Below, in pieces: positions 55,640-64,000 of a DNA stretch of 64,000 bases. The stretch is from NCBI RefSeq assembly GCF_008711325.1, contig NZ_VXDB01000014.1, positions 1 through 64,000 on the forward strand, in the 5' to 3' direction. The first letter of the stretch is position 1, and every line of letters begins with the position of its first letter. Source of the stretch: Roseibium sediminis (GTDB lineage: Bacteria > Pseudomonadota > Alphaproteobacteria > Rhizobiales > Stappiaceae). The position numbers were made by a program, and so were the translations under genes. The notes below the pieces were generated by a model that had not been told where the DNA came from, did no database searches, and was given only the letters and a program-made list of their open reading frames with translations.

Positions 55640-57469
55640 TCAAGCGCGTACGGTCGCAGAGGCTTGTTCGGGTGCTGCGACCAGAGTGTCCTGTTGATCG
55701 TCAGACTGCCCAAGGGCCGGAAGGCCAAGGTCTGACAAGAGCAGTGAAGGCGCCCGTTCTTCCGGCAGCTTCCACAGGCCCGAACGCATTGCGAGCCGTC
55801 CGAGCGTAATGGTTGACGTTGCCATGGCAATCGGAACGGCCAGCAAGGGGCCAAGCGCGATGGGCAGCACAGGCCAGATAAACTCGATTGGCTGAGTCGA
55901 GACCCATGCAAAGGCGAAAATTCCGAACGCGGTTTGCGGCCAGAGCTTTCGGAAGCTGAGGCCAAGCGGCAAGCTTTGCAGGCCGCGGGCCTGTGCGCCC
56001 CAGCCGATCGATTTGCCAAAAAGCAGGCCTGTCATGAAGACAGTGTGCGCAATCGCCATGATCGGCGCTATCAGTGCCGAATAAAGCAGCTCGCCAAATG
56101 CGCTGGAGAGAACTCGAAGTCCGCCACCAAAGCGCTCCCGGGTTTCCTTGTGGGCGACAATATCAATCACAGTGGCGAATTTGGGCGCAAAGACCATCGT
56201 CATGATGACAACGAAGAGCAGGCCGCCAGCGGCCGTATGCAGCGGCAATTCTCCCGGCTCCATCATCAGGGAGACAGCGGCGATACATCCCATGAAGATC
56301 ATCCATGCAGGCGAGCCGATGAACATAAGGATGGCAAGGCCAAGCTGGATGCGGCTTGTCAGGCGCAGGCCCGGATGGCGAAGCAGGCGGAAATACTGCA
56401 GATTGCCCTGGCACCAGCGCAGGTCGCGGCGGATGAACTCCAGAAGATGCGGCGGATTTTCCTCATAACTGCCGCCCTCTACCGGCAGGACTCGGATCTC
56501 GTATCCGGCCTTGCGCATCAAGACGGCTTCGACCTGATCATGGGAAAGGATGGTTCCGGAGAGCGGACCGGTTCCGTTCAGATGCGGCAGACGGCAATGT
56601 TCGCGGAACGGTGCAATGCGGATAATGGCGTTATGTCCCCAATAGGGTCCGCAGTCGCCTTGCCACCACGCGCTACCGAGTGTGTAGGACCGCATGCCGA
56701 GCCGCATTCCATATTGAAAGACGCGGGCGAAGGCGCTGTCAGTCGGCAATCCGACCGCAAGGCTCTGCAGAATGCCAAGATTGGGGTTCGATTCCATGGC
56801 CCGCACGAGTTCCACCAGCTTTTCGCCGGACACGACACTGTCCGCGTCGAGGGTCACGGCGAAGTCGAACTCACTGCCCCAGCGGTCACAAAAGTCCATG
56901 ATATTGCCGGCCTTGAAGCCGGTGTTATCGGTGCGCCGACGATAGGTGATCCGAAGTGCTTCACCCCAACGGGCCTTGAGTGCGTCCACCATGGCCGCTT
57001 CTTCTGCCGCAATGTCAGCCTTTGACGTGTCACTTAGGACAAAAAGCGAGAAGTGTCCGAGTGCCTTGTTCCGCTCAAGATCGACCAGCATGGCGGTCAG
57101 CTTGCGGGACAAGGGAGCAATATCTTCATCTCGAATGCAGGACAAAAGGGCTGTTCTGGAGGTGGGTGCCTGATCTTTGCGTCCCAGATCAATCGGGCAT
57201 ACGCTCGCCACCGGATCAGAGCTGAACCGCATGAGCATGAGACCGATGACAGCGTTCAGAAAGCCGATGATCGTCCAGGGAAGCGTGATCATGAAGCAGA
57301 TCAGCAACAGAATATCGATCTTGCTATAGCCGCCCGGCATCAGGGTCAGCGCCATCAGCGCGGTCAGACCAACAAAAGCCACTATGAACATCGAAACAAA
57401 CAGCAGGCGCCGACGTGTCATTCGATCCGCGAAGGATCCGGAGGCGGACATGGTAGGTTGATCACGCAT
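55640..57469 (-). CDS. opgH: Glucans biosynthesis glucosyltransferase (OpgH/MdoH-like)
   Basis: A 609-residue membrane glycosyltransferase of family GT2 that polymerises the beta-1,2-glucan backbone of osmoregulated periplasmic glucans. Two N-terminal helices (LLFVSMFIVAFVGLTALMAL and the following one) precede the catalytic domain with FAVTLDADSV (DxD-type), ILSHDQVEA and RRDLRWCQGNLQY (QxxRW-like). Several C-terminal helices follow. The start is ATG 57469; ATG 57451 is possible. No opgG/opgD partner is adjacent. It converges on ptsN and is nearly back to back with the dehydrogenase cluster. Confidence 0.9.
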   Translation of the reverse strand: MRDQPTMSASGSFADRMTRRRLLFVSMFIVAFVGLTALMALTLMPGGYSKIDILLLICFMITLPWTIIGFLNAVIGLMLMRFSSDPVASVCPIDLGRKDQAPTSRTALLSCIRDEDIAPLSRKLTAMLVDLERNKALGHFSLFVLSDTSKADIAAEEAAMVDALKARWGEALRITYRRRTDNTGFKAGNIMDFCDRWGSEFDFAVTLDADSVVSGEKLVELVRAMESNPNLGILQSLAVGLPTDSAFARVFQYGMRLGMRSYTLGSAWWQGDCGPYWGHNAIIRIAPFREHCRLPHLNGTGPLSGTILSHDQVEAVLMRKAGYEIRVLPVEGGSYEENPPHLLEFIRRDLRWCQGNLQYFRLLRHPGLRLTSRIQLGLAILMFIGSPAWMIFMGCIAAVSLMMEPGELPLHTAAGGLLFVVIMTMVFAPKFATVIDIVAHKETRERFGGGLRVLSSAFGELLYSALIAPIMAIAHTVFMTGLLFGKSIGWGAQARGLQSLPLGLSFRKLWPQTAFGIFAFAWVSTQPIEFIWPVLPIALGPLLAVPIAMATSTITLGRLAMRSGLWKLPEERAPSLLLSDLGLPALGQSDDQQDTLVAAPEQASATVRA

Positions 57470-57587
57470 TCTTGTGCAGTCCAGTATTGCCGAGAAAAGC
57501 GAATTCTCTTTTGGTTTGGGATGTTACGCGCGAAAACGCGTGATAGTTCAGGACGGAGCGAAAATCCATCACAAGGGTGTCGAGATT

Positions 57588-58568
57588 GTGTCTGAAACTC
57601 GGAATGTAGAAGCGTTGTGGTACTCGGCTCCCGGCACCTGCGAACTGAGGAGCGAGCCTCTTGCTGCAATGGGCATTGGAGAAGTCGAGGTCCATACCCG
57701 CTTCAGTGCGATCAGCCGTGGCACCGAGCGCCTTGTTCTTGAGGGCAGGGTTCCCGAATCCGAGTATGAGCGCATGCAGGCACCGTTCCAGAAGGGGGCT
57801 TTCCCCTTCCCGGTCAAATATGGCTACGCCTGCACGGGTGAAGTCGTGCAGGGACCATCCGAGTGGCTTGGTCGCCATGTGTTCTGCCTTCATCCTCATC
57901 AAACCGGCTTCATTGCCGATCCCGCCAATCTCGTCTCTGTTCCAGCGGCTGTTCCGCTCAAAAGAGCGATCCTTGCCGCGAACATGGAGACTGCACTCAA
58001 CGGTTTATGGGACGGAAATCCTTCACCTGCAGATCAAATTTGCGTGGTTGGAGCGGGAGTTGTCGGCCTTTTGACGGCCTATTTGTGCGCTCGCATACCC
58101 GGAACCGAAGTAACGGTGGTGGATGTGAACCCGGGCCGGCGCACCATCGCAGAGGCGTTCGGTTGCCGGTTTGCCTCATTAGCAGACGCGCCTGTCGACC
58201 AGGACCTTGTTTTCCACGCCAGTGCTAACGCGAGAGGACTGGAAACGGCGCTGAAAGCTGCGGGAAAAGACGCAACCGTCGTGGAATTGAGCTGGTATGG
58301 CGACAAACCGGTCGAGGTGATGCTGGGCGCTGATTTTCACAGCCGTCGTTTGACCCTGCGCTCCAGCCAGGTCGGCACCATCCCGGCCCACCGGCAGGCG
58401 CGGTGGACCTATCAACGGCGTCTGACTGCGGCGATCAATCTTTTGGCAGATCCGGTTATCGACAAACTTTTGACCCATGAGATTGCTTTCCATGACTTGC
58501 CAAAGCAGCTGCTGGAGCATTTAACCGGAAACCCGAATGTTCTGACGCCCGTCGTCCGGTATCCGTAA
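57588..58568 (+). CDS. Medium-chain dehydrogenase/reductase lacking catalytic zinc ligands
   Basis: About 326 residues of the MDR superfamily, usually labelled zinc-binding alcohol dehydrogenase. The cofactor motif is CVVGAGVVGLLTAYL, followed by an acidic strand end (VVDVNPGRR) suggesting NAD. The usual Cys and GHE zinc motif are replaced (SAISRGTERLVLEGR, VKYGYACTGEVV), as in BchC-like and quinone-reductase-like members, so it is probably a zinc-independent reductase. GTG 57588 was chosen since AAGGGTG precedes it and the product opens TRNVEALWYSAPG; the true start is not certain. It leads a four-gene cluster with a pterin-synthase homologue 34 nt downstream. Confidence 0.85.
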   Translation: MSETRNVEALWYSAPGTCELRSEPLAAMGIGEVEVHTRFSAISRGTERLVLEGRVPESEYERMQAPFQKGAFPFPVKYGYACTGEVVQGPSEWLGRHVFCLHPHQTGFIADPANLVSVPAAVPLKRAILAANMETALNGLWDGNPSPADQICVVGAGVVGLLTAYLCARIPGTEVTVVDVNPGRRTIAEAFGCRFASLADAPVDQDLVFHASANARGLETALKAAGKDATVVELSWYGDKPVEVMLGADFHSRRLTLRSSQVGTIPAHRQARWTYQRRLTAAINLLADPVIDKLLTHEIAFHDLPKQLLEHLTGNPNVLTPVVRYP

Positions 58569-58602
58569 TTTCATTCCAATCCCAGTTCTGGAAAGCCTGA
58601 CC

Positions 58603-59004
58603 ATGTTTGCTGTTGAAGTCCGCGACCACATCATGATTGCTCACTCCTTCCGGGGTGAACTGTTTGGACCTGCGCAGGCCCTCCACGGAGCGACCTTCGT
58701 TGTCGATGCCGCCTTTCTGTCGGAAGCCCTTGATGAAAACGGGGTCGTGATCGATATCGGCCGGGCACACGAGGCGCTGAAGGAAGTCCTTGGCCCGCTC
58801 AACTACAAGAATCTTGATGACATCGAAGAGTTTCGGGGAAAGAACACCACCACGGAATTCCTGACCAAACACATTCACGACCATCTCGCAAAAGCGGCAA
58901 GGGAAAATCGTCTGGGCCGCGCCGGAGACGAGTTGAAGGCAATTCGGGTCACTCTGTCAGAATCCCATGTGGCCCGCGCCTGGTACGAAGCGCCGGTCGC
59001 CTGA
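58603..59004 (+). CDS. 6-pyruvoyl-tetrahydropterin synthase/QueD-like protein without the catalytic triad
   Basis: A 133-residue T-fold protein aligned by eye with QueD/PTPS. Two zinc histidines remain (His14 in IAHSF, His28 in LHGA), but the third is Ala30 (HGA for HGH). The catalytic Cys is Ala24, and the Asp-His pair is Asn67-Tyr68 (LNYKNLDD for LDHHYLND). The pterin-anchoring Glu is kept (Glu120 in LSESHVARA), as is the TTTEFL segment. It therefore probably still binds a pterin-like ring but cannot do the standard reaction. It is 3 nt from the glycosyltransferase gene. Often annotated 6-carboxytetrahydropterin synthase; I doubt that function. Confidence 0.85.
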   Translation: MFAVEVRDHIMIAHSFRGELFGPAQALHGATFVVDAAFLSEALDENGVVIDIGRAHEALKEVLGPLNYKNLDDIEEFRGKNTTTEFLTKHIHDHLAKAARENRLGRAGDELKAIRVTLSESHVARAWYEAPVA

Positions 59005-59006
59005 TC

Positions 59007-60083
59007 ATGACAGAGCTGACATTCGCCTATCCGGGGGATATCGACACGCCGACCGGCGGATATGTCTATGACCGAAGGATCATCGCCGGGCTGAAGCGGC
59101 TCGGTTGGACGGTTGATCTTCTTCCACTTGGGGAGGGGTTTCCGTTTCCGGACAAAGCCGTGGTTGAGAATGCTGTTGCACGGCTGCTGGAGCTTCCTGA
59201 AGGAAGACGGGTGGTGGTGGATGGTCTTGCTTATGGGGTTCTGGACGAAGCCGCGGCACGTCTTGGCGCGCATCTCGACCTGACCGCCCTTGTGCATCAT
59301 CCTCTTTGCAAGGAGACGGGACTGTCAGCGGATGTTGCAGAAGCTTTTCTCGTGCAAGAGAAAGCAGCTGTTCGCGCTGTCGGTCGGATCATTGTCACCA
59401 GCCCGGCAACGGCAATGCAGGTGTCTGAACTGTTCGGCATCGCACCGGATGATATCCATGTCGTGCTGCCCGGAACAGAAGCAGAGCGACCGTCGGTCAA
59501 GCAGGTTTCTGACCCGACCGACGTGTGCGTGCGGTTGCTGTGCGTGGCAACGGTCACCCGCCGCAAAGGTTATGACCTTCTCATCCGGGCGCTGTCGACT
59601 TTGACCGCGTATCCCTGGCATCTTGATATTGTCGGAGACACAAGCCGCGATCCGGCGTGCTTTGCCGAAATTGAAACCCTGCTTGCGGAAGCGGGTTTGC
59701 AGGATCATGTCACTTTTCATGGCGCGGTGACGGCAGAAGAGCTTCCGGGCTTTTACGCGTCTGCCGACATCTTTGTGCTCGCAAGCCGCTATGAGGGCTA
59801 TGGGATGGCGTTTACAGAGGCTCTGGCTCACGGTCTTCCAGTGATCGGCAGTGGTGGCGGTGCGGTGCGTGATACCTTGCCTGATGACGCCAGCATCTAC
59901 TGTGAGACTGATGATGTGGAAGGTTTGAGAGCGGCGTTGGAGCAGCTGATCTCCTCGCCCGCTCGGCGGCAGCAGCTCTCCAGTGCAGCGCTGGTTGCTG
60001 CCGCACGATTGCCTTCCTGGTCAGATGCGGCAGACCGTTTTGCCAAAGCCCTGACTTCCAGACCTGCCGGAGCCCGCCCATGA
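59007..60083 (+). CDS. GT4-like glycosyltransferase
   Basis: A 358-residue GT-B fold retaining glycosyltransferase. The acceptor domain opens with FAYPGDIDTPTGGYVYDRRI (the N-terminal Gly-rich loop). The donor domain has CVATVTRRKGYDLLIRAL and the E-x7-E signature in SRYEGYGMAFTEALAHGLP followed by VIGSGGGA. It has no membrane segment, so it acts on a soluble or loosely bound acceptor. It is tightly packed between the pterin-synthase homologue (2-nt gap) and the methyltransferase (4-nt overlap), which implies one pathway. Donor and acceptor unknown. Confidence 0.9.
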   Translation: MTELTFAYPGDIDTPTGGYVYDRRIIAGLKRLGWTVDLLPLGEGFPFPDKAVVENAVARLLELPEGRRVVVDGLAYGVLDEAAARLGAHLDLTALVHHPLCKETGLSADVAEAFLVQEKAAVRAVGRIIVTSPATAMQVSELFGIAPDDIHVVLPGTEAERPSVKQVSDPTDVCVRLLCVATVTRRKGYDLLIRALSTLTAYPWHLDIVGDTSRDPACFAEIETLLAEAGLQDHVTFHGAVTAEELPGFYASADIFVLASRYEGYGMAFTEALAHGLPVIGSGGGAVRDTLPDDASIYCETDDVEGLRAALEQLISSPARRQQLSSAALVAAARLPSWSDAADRFAKALTSRPAGARP

Positions 60084-60892
60084 GCACCTTTGACGCCGAA
60101 TGGCTGGCGCTTCGGGAGGCCTACGATCTGCCTGCCCGCTCGGATGAAGTAGAGCAGGCGTTCATTCAGGCTTTGCCAAACGATCGTGTTCAGCTGATGG
60201 ATCTTGCCAGCGGTTCTGGGGCAACTGTCACCGCGCTTTCGCATAAACTCCGGCAGTCCGGTCGGCAGGAGCAGAATTGGACGCTGATTGATTTTGATGC
60301 AGGTCTTTTGGCACGAGCGGTTGAAAAGCATGCAGGCAAGCCCGATCTGAGCGTTAGCGCCAGAACAGTCAATCTGGCCACCGATCTCTCCGCTCTGCCC
60401 TATCAGGATATCGATGCGGTGACGGCTTCGGCATTCTTTGATCTGGTCAGTCAGGAATTTATTGTCGAGCTCGTGGGGCATCTCGCGCGCCACCGGCTTC
60501 CGCTTCTTGCAAGCCTGACTTACGACGGGCGCACCGAGTGGACACCGCACAATGGGTCAGATGCAACGATCCTGGGCGCTTTCAATCAGCATCAGACTGG
60601 CAACAAGGGATTTGGTGCGGCATTGGGCCCAAATGCTCCGGCAATCCTTGCTGGTGAGCTGGAAAAGGCAGGCTACCGCGTGATCCGGCAAACATCAGAC
60701 TGGGTGATTCCAACCGGACATCTGCCGATGCAGACCGCGCTTCTGGAGGGCTGGCTGCAGGTTGCCATGGAGTTGGAAGTAGATCCGCGGATACGCGCGA
60801 ACTGGGATGCTGACCGACGTCGCCAGATGGCAGCAAATGGCCTGTCGATGACCGTTGGGCATGTCGATCTTTGTGCTATTCCTGAGGATTGA
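60080..60892 (+). CDS. Class I SAM-dependent methyltransferase-like protein
   Basis: A 270-residue protein with a Rossmann-type SAM-binding core. Motif I is LMDLASGSGATVTAL at about 35-50, the acidic end of strand 2 is TLIDFDAGLL, and motif IV lies around DAVTASAFFDLVSQEF. The later part (LPLLASLTYDGRTEWTPH) looks like a substrate-binding lid. It overlaps the glycosyltransferase by 4 nt. Which atom it methylates is unknown; by context it would finish or decorate the product of the upstream three genes. Confidence 0.82.
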   Translation: MSTFDAEWLALREAYDLPARSDEVEQAFIQALPNDRVQLMDLASGSGATVTALSHKLRQSGRQEQNWTLIDFDAGLLARAVEKHAGKPDLSVSARTVNLATDLSALPYQDIDAVTASAFFDLVSQEFIVELVGHLARHRLPLLASLTYDGRTEWTPHNGSDATILGAFNQHQTGNKGFGAALGPNAPAILAGELEKAGYRVIRQTSDWVIPTGHLPMQTALLEGWLQVAMELEVDPRIRANWDADRRRQMAANGLSMTVGHVDLCAIPED

Positions 60893-61186
60893 CGGCCAGG
60901 GAGGCGATTTCCTTAGGGTTATTAGGGGTCTTCCAGCTAAGTCATTCCGCGGCAGAAATATTGAGAAACAAATCATATTTCAGAGAAAATGGTGCGGCAT
61001 GGGGTCAGTTGAAAGAAAAACTAAAGATTGCACAAAATAAATAATACAACTGATGGGATATGTTCTTGTAATTAAGGTGGTTAGACAACGTAATTTAGAT
61101 TTTGTTTACCAATAATATTGAGTCATTTTTTAACATTCATTGCAAGGATGCGTTAACTGAGTTGTTAGTTTTCAGGACGCGTATCC
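60893..61186 (+). other. AT-rich region upstream of bcsA
   Basis: About 290 nt without a gene, notably AT-rich from 60955 to 61150. It contains two TTAAC-type elements (near 61130 and 61152) and must carry the cellulose operon promoter. I see no clear -35/-10 pair. Confidence 0.45.
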
Positions 61187-63439
61187 ATGTCCCAAGTTAT
61201 AAAAATCAGCCTGTGGGCGCTGTCTGCCCTGCTATTGGCTGGTCTGGTGGCCCTTCCCATAGGCACATCATCCCAGCTGGTGGTCGGACTCAGCCTTCTG
61301 GGAGCCCTGATTCTTATCTGGGCTTTCGTCCGGGCACCCATTCAAAGACCGCTGATGATGTGTGTCGGTACCATTCTGGTGCTGCGCTATCTCTATTGGC
61401 GCGTTTTTTACACGCTCCCCAACGTCCATGATCTTCCGGACTTTATCCCGGGCGTGATTCTTCTGGCGGCAGAATTGTTCTGCATCGGAATGCTGTTCAT
61501 CAGCTTGTTTGTCGTCATGCGTCCCCTCGATCGGCCGCGTGCGCCGCAATTGAGTGATGAAGATCTGCCGACCGTTGACGTCTTCATTCCGACCTACAAT
61601 GAGGAGATCGGGATTCTGATGGCGACCTTGGCAGCCGCCATCGGTCTCGACTACCCGACCCACAAGCGCACGGTTTACCTGCTGGATGATGGCGGCACGG
61701 ACCAGAAGTGCATGTCGGATAACCCGGAAGCGGCTGCCGCTGCCAGGGAGCGCCGCAAGAAGCTCATGGCTTTGTGCGACGAAATGGGCGCGGTCTATCT
61801 CACCCGGTCGCGCAACATTTCAGCCAAGGCTGGTAACCTGAACAATGGCCTGCAGCATTCGACCGGAGAGCTCGTTGTCGTCTTTGATGCCGACCATGCG
61901 CCGACGCGGGAATTCCTGCGCGAAACTGTTGGGCATTTTTCGGTCGATCCGAAACTGTTTCTCGTTCAGACACCTCACTTCTTCCTTAATCCGGACCCGA
62001 TTGAAAAGAACCTGTCGACCTGGCGTCGCATGCCGTCCGAAAACGAGATGTTCTACTCGGTCATCCAGCGCGGACTGGACTACTGGAATGCTGCCTTTTT
62101 CTGTGGTTCGGCCGCAGTGCTGCGTCGCTCGGCCCTCGCTGAAACGAACGGTTTCTCCGGCATCTCGATCACCGAGGATTGCGAAACTGCGCTTGAGTTG
62201 CACTCACGTGGCTGGAACAGCCTCTATGTCGACAAGCCCATGATCGCCGGTCTCCAGCCGGAGACGTTCTCGAGCTTCATTGGCCAGCGGTCCCGCTGGT
62301 GTCAGGGCATGATCCAGATCCTTTTGATGAAGAATCCGGTCTTCAAGCGAGGTCTGTCGCCAGCCCAGCGTATTTGTTACCTGTCGTCGGCGCTGTTCTG
62401 GGCGTTCCCGTTTCCGCGCCTGACCTTTCTGGTCGCACCGCTGCTGTTCATTTTCTTTGAACTTCGGATTTTCGTGGCTAACGGCCAGGAGTTTCTCGCC
62501 TATGCGGTGACCTATCTGTTGGCGAACATGATTCTCCAGAACTACCTCTTCGGGAAGGTCCGTTGGCCGTGGGTGTCCGAACTCTACGAGTACATCCAGT
62601 CGTTCTATCTCGGCCCGGCGATTGTTTCTGTTCTGCTGCGCCCCAAGAAGCCGACCTTCAACGTGACCGAGAAGGGACTCACCACTGATCGCGATTCGCT
62701 GTCCTCTCTGGCAGGTCCCTATTTCGCGTTCTTCGGCATCCTTCTTGTCGCGATGATCTATGGCGGATGGAAGTATTTCGATCAGGCCGTCGACAAGGAT
62801 CTTCTGATCGTTGTTCTCATCTGGAACACGGCGAACCTTGTGCTCGCGGCGGGCGCGCTCGGTTGCGTGACCGAACGGTCGGAAAAGCGCAAGACACAGC
62901 GCCTTGAAGTCAACCGCAGCGGCTATCTGGAATATTGCGGGAAATACTACCCGGTCAGCATCTTTGATGCGTCAAGCGAAGGCGCCGGGGTGTTCTTCCT
63001 GCCGAGCGCATCGCTGCCACCGCGCATCGAGGGGCATGCCTTGGGTAACCTCTACATCACGCCGGTCGATGGCAGCGAAACCACCACAAGCGTACCGATT
63101 ATCGTGCGGCGCGGCCTCTCGTCGGGCGGGCGCACGGGCTATGGCGTGCAGTTCTGCGCCGTCTCCAGCCTGCACCACAAGCTGATCGCCGAGCTGATGT
63201 TCGGACGCGCGGATCCGCTCGCCGACTTCTGGAATGTTCGGCGGGTTGGCAAGGGCATCATTCGGGGGACGGCACACTTCCTCTCCATGTCCGCTCGCCA
63301 GATCTTCCGTGCAATCAAGATTGCCTGGCGCGACTGGGTGCCCCGGTCTTCGGGCACTCCGGAAACAAATCCGCCGGTTCCCCTTCAGGGCGCGTCTAGC
63401 CCACCGGCCGGGGTCCTCGCACCGGTGATGGAGAAATAG
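61187..63439 (+). CDS. bcsA: Cellulose synthase catalytic subunit with PilZ domain
   Basis: A 750-residue inner-membrane GT2 enzyme that polymerises UDP-glucose to cellulose and exports it. Several N-terminal helices lead to the catalytic loop: DVFIPTYNEEIG, LLDDGGTDQK, DxD in VVFDADHAPTREF, TED in SITEDCETA and Q-x2-RW in GQRSRWCQGM. More helices follow, then a PilZ domain with RxxxR (RKTQR) and D-x-S-x2-G (DASSEGAG), the cyclic di-GMP binding pair. So synthesis should be switched on by c-di-GMP. bcsB follows 4 nt later. Confidence 0.96.
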   Translation: MSQVIKISLWALSALLLAGLVALPIGTSSQLVVGLSLLGALILIWAFVRAPIQRPLMMCVGTILVLRYLYWRVFYTLPNVHDLPDFIPGVILLAAELFCIGMLFISLFVVMRPLDRPRAPQLSDEDLPTVDVFIPTYNEEIGILMATLAAAIGLDYPTHKRTVYLLDDGGTDQKCMSDNPEAAAAARERRKKLMALCDEMGAVYLTRSRNISAKAGNLNNGLQHSTGELVVVFDADHAPTREFLRETVGHFSVDPKLFLVQTPHFFLNPDPIEKNLSTWRRMPSENEMFYSVIQRGLDYWNAAFFCGSAAVLRRSALAETNGFSGISITEDCETALELHSRGWNSLYVDKPMIAGLQPETFSSFIGQRSRWCQGMIQILLMKNPVFKRGLSPAQRICYLSSALFWAFPFPRLTFLVAPLLFIFFELRIFVANGQEFLAYAVTYLLANMILQNYLFGKVRWPWVSELYEYIQSFYLGPAIVSVLLRPKKPTFNVTEKGLTTDRDSLSSLAGPYFAFFGILLVAMIYGGWKYFDQAVDKDLLIVVLIWNTANLVLAAGALGCVTERSEKRKTQRLEVNRSGYLEYCGKYYPVSIFDASSEGAGVFFLPSASLPPRIEGHALGNLYITPVDGSETTTSVPIIVRRGLSSGGRTGYGVQFCAVSSLHHKLIAELMFGRADPLADFWNVRRVGKGIIRGTAHFLSMSARQIFRAIKIAWRDWVPRSSGTPETNPPVPLQGASSPPAGVLAPVMEK

Positions 63440-63443
63440 GTTC

Positions 63444-64000
63444 ATGACCGCAATTTCAGAAAAAAAGCGCCAGAAGGCGAGTGGGCGTCATATGGCTCGG
63501 CTGAAATACTCTCTGGGGATTCTGGCATGCGTGGGGTTTGCGAGCCTGCCCGCGTTCGGTTTGGAACTCCAGACACTGGAGCTTCCCGATACCGCGTTCC
63601 GGCCGCTTCCAGCTCTTTCGACCGACCTTCGCCTGACCGGGGAGGCCGACTATCGCGAATGGCCGGTTTATCTCACCGCGTCGCAGGCGGAACAGAAGCT
63701 CGTTTTCGAGGCCGCTCTGACATCTGCTGTTTCCGTCATGCCAGAAGGATCGCTGATGCGCGTGACCGTCAATGGTCATGTCATTGACGAGCGGTCGATT
63801 GAGGCAATCGGCAAGCAGCAGCTGATTGCGTTCGATGTTACTCCCGGTGCATTTCAGCCTGGCTACAACGTGGTGCGTATGCAGATGCTGCAAAGGCACC
63901 GTGTCTCTTGCGAAACGGCTGCCACCTATGAATTGTGGACCGAGATAGATCCCTCACGGACAGGCCTGCGCTTTGAAAAGCCCAGCCTGGATCTCCTGTC
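63444..64000 (+). CDS. bcsB: Cellulose synthase regulatory subunit BcsB (3' end beyond window)
   Basis: The first 185 residues of a BcsB protein that continues past the window edge. A signal segment (YSLGILACVGFASLPAFG) is followed by an N-terminal carbohydrate-binding-like domain: LRLTGEADYREWPVYLTASQ, ALTSAVSVMPEGSLMRVTVN, and the BcsB-typical QMLQRHRVSCETAATYELW. It would form the periplasmic channel part for the emerging glucan. It is tightly linked to bcsA, with no other bcs gene visible. Confidence 0.93.
   Translation, partial: MTAISEKKRQKASGRHMARLKYSLGILACVGFASLPAFGLELQTLELPDTAFRPLPALSTDLRLTGEADYREWPVYLTASQAEQKLVFEAALTSAVSVMPEGSLMRVTVNGHVIDERSIEAIGKQQLIAFDVTPGAFQPGYNVVRMQMLQRHRVSCETAATYELWTEIDPSRTGLRFEKPSLDLL

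Overview
The window looks like a chromosomal segment of a moderately GC-rich alphaproteobacterium. My best guess is Hyphomicrobiales, close to the Stappiaceae (Roseibium/Labrenzia/Pannonibacter type). I infer this from conserved gene orders (rplU-rpmA-GNAT-obg-proB-proA-nadD-rsfS-rlmH-envC-ctpA-yibQ-rppH and rnd-lptC-lptA-lptB-rpoN-hpf-ptsN), an L21 protein with an acidic/HhH tail, a DUF1127 protein and a creatinase operon. It was not tested by a search. I see no prophage, insertion sequence, rRNA operon or CRISPR array.

Layout. 1-2.3 kb: tRNA-Ser(CGA) and an exported YtcJ-type amidohydrolase on the minus strand. 2.6-15.4 kb: a long plus-strand housekeeping block: L21, L27, three coupled GNAT acetyltransferases, Obg GTPase, proline synthesis (proB, proA), NAD synthesis (nadD), ribosome silencing and 23S methylation (rsfS, rlmH), then an EnvC-like murein hydrolase activator, CtpA protease, YibQ-type deacetylase and RppH. 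15.5-18.4 kb: SDR, acyl-CoA dehydrogenase and LysR regulator. 18.5-22.9 kb: a two-gene NAD-dependent molybdenum formate dehydrogenase in which the FdsG and FdsB parts are fused. 23-27.1 kb, minus: GST, queG and a large unknown exported protein that most likely starts at TTG. 27.3-30.5 kb: uppP, a WYL regulator, a DUF1127 protein and an NDUFA9-like protein. Then tRNA-Leu(CAG).

31.2-35.9 kb: response regulator, FIST (NosP-like) sensor and hybrid histidine kinase (NahK-like), plus a small exported beta-rich protein. These converge on the minus-strand pqqABCDE operon (36.0-39.3 kb). The association of FIST sensor, hybrid kinase, LuxR regulator and PQQ genes recalls the exaA/pqq region of Pseudomonas. 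39.4-45.3 kb, minus: a putative creatine uptake and breakdown operon, in which a spermidine/putrescine-type ABC importer is followed by creatinase. 45.3-49.6 kb: an AT-rich gap, then a copper module with a textbook CueR operator, Cu-ATPase, CueR, a c-type cytochrome and a cytochrome c'.

49.7-55.5 kb: rnd, LPS export genes lptCAB, sigma-54, hibernation factor and PtsN. 55.6-57.5 kb, minus: an OpgH-type glucosyltransferase. 57.6-60.9 kb: a compact four-gene cluster (zinc-less medium-chain dehydrogenase, a pterin-synthase homologue that has lost its catalytic triad, a glycosyltransferase and a methyltransferase). This is the best candidate here for an undescribed pathway. 61.2 kb to the end: bacterial cellulose synthase bcsA with a PilZ domain, and a bcsB cut off by the window edge.
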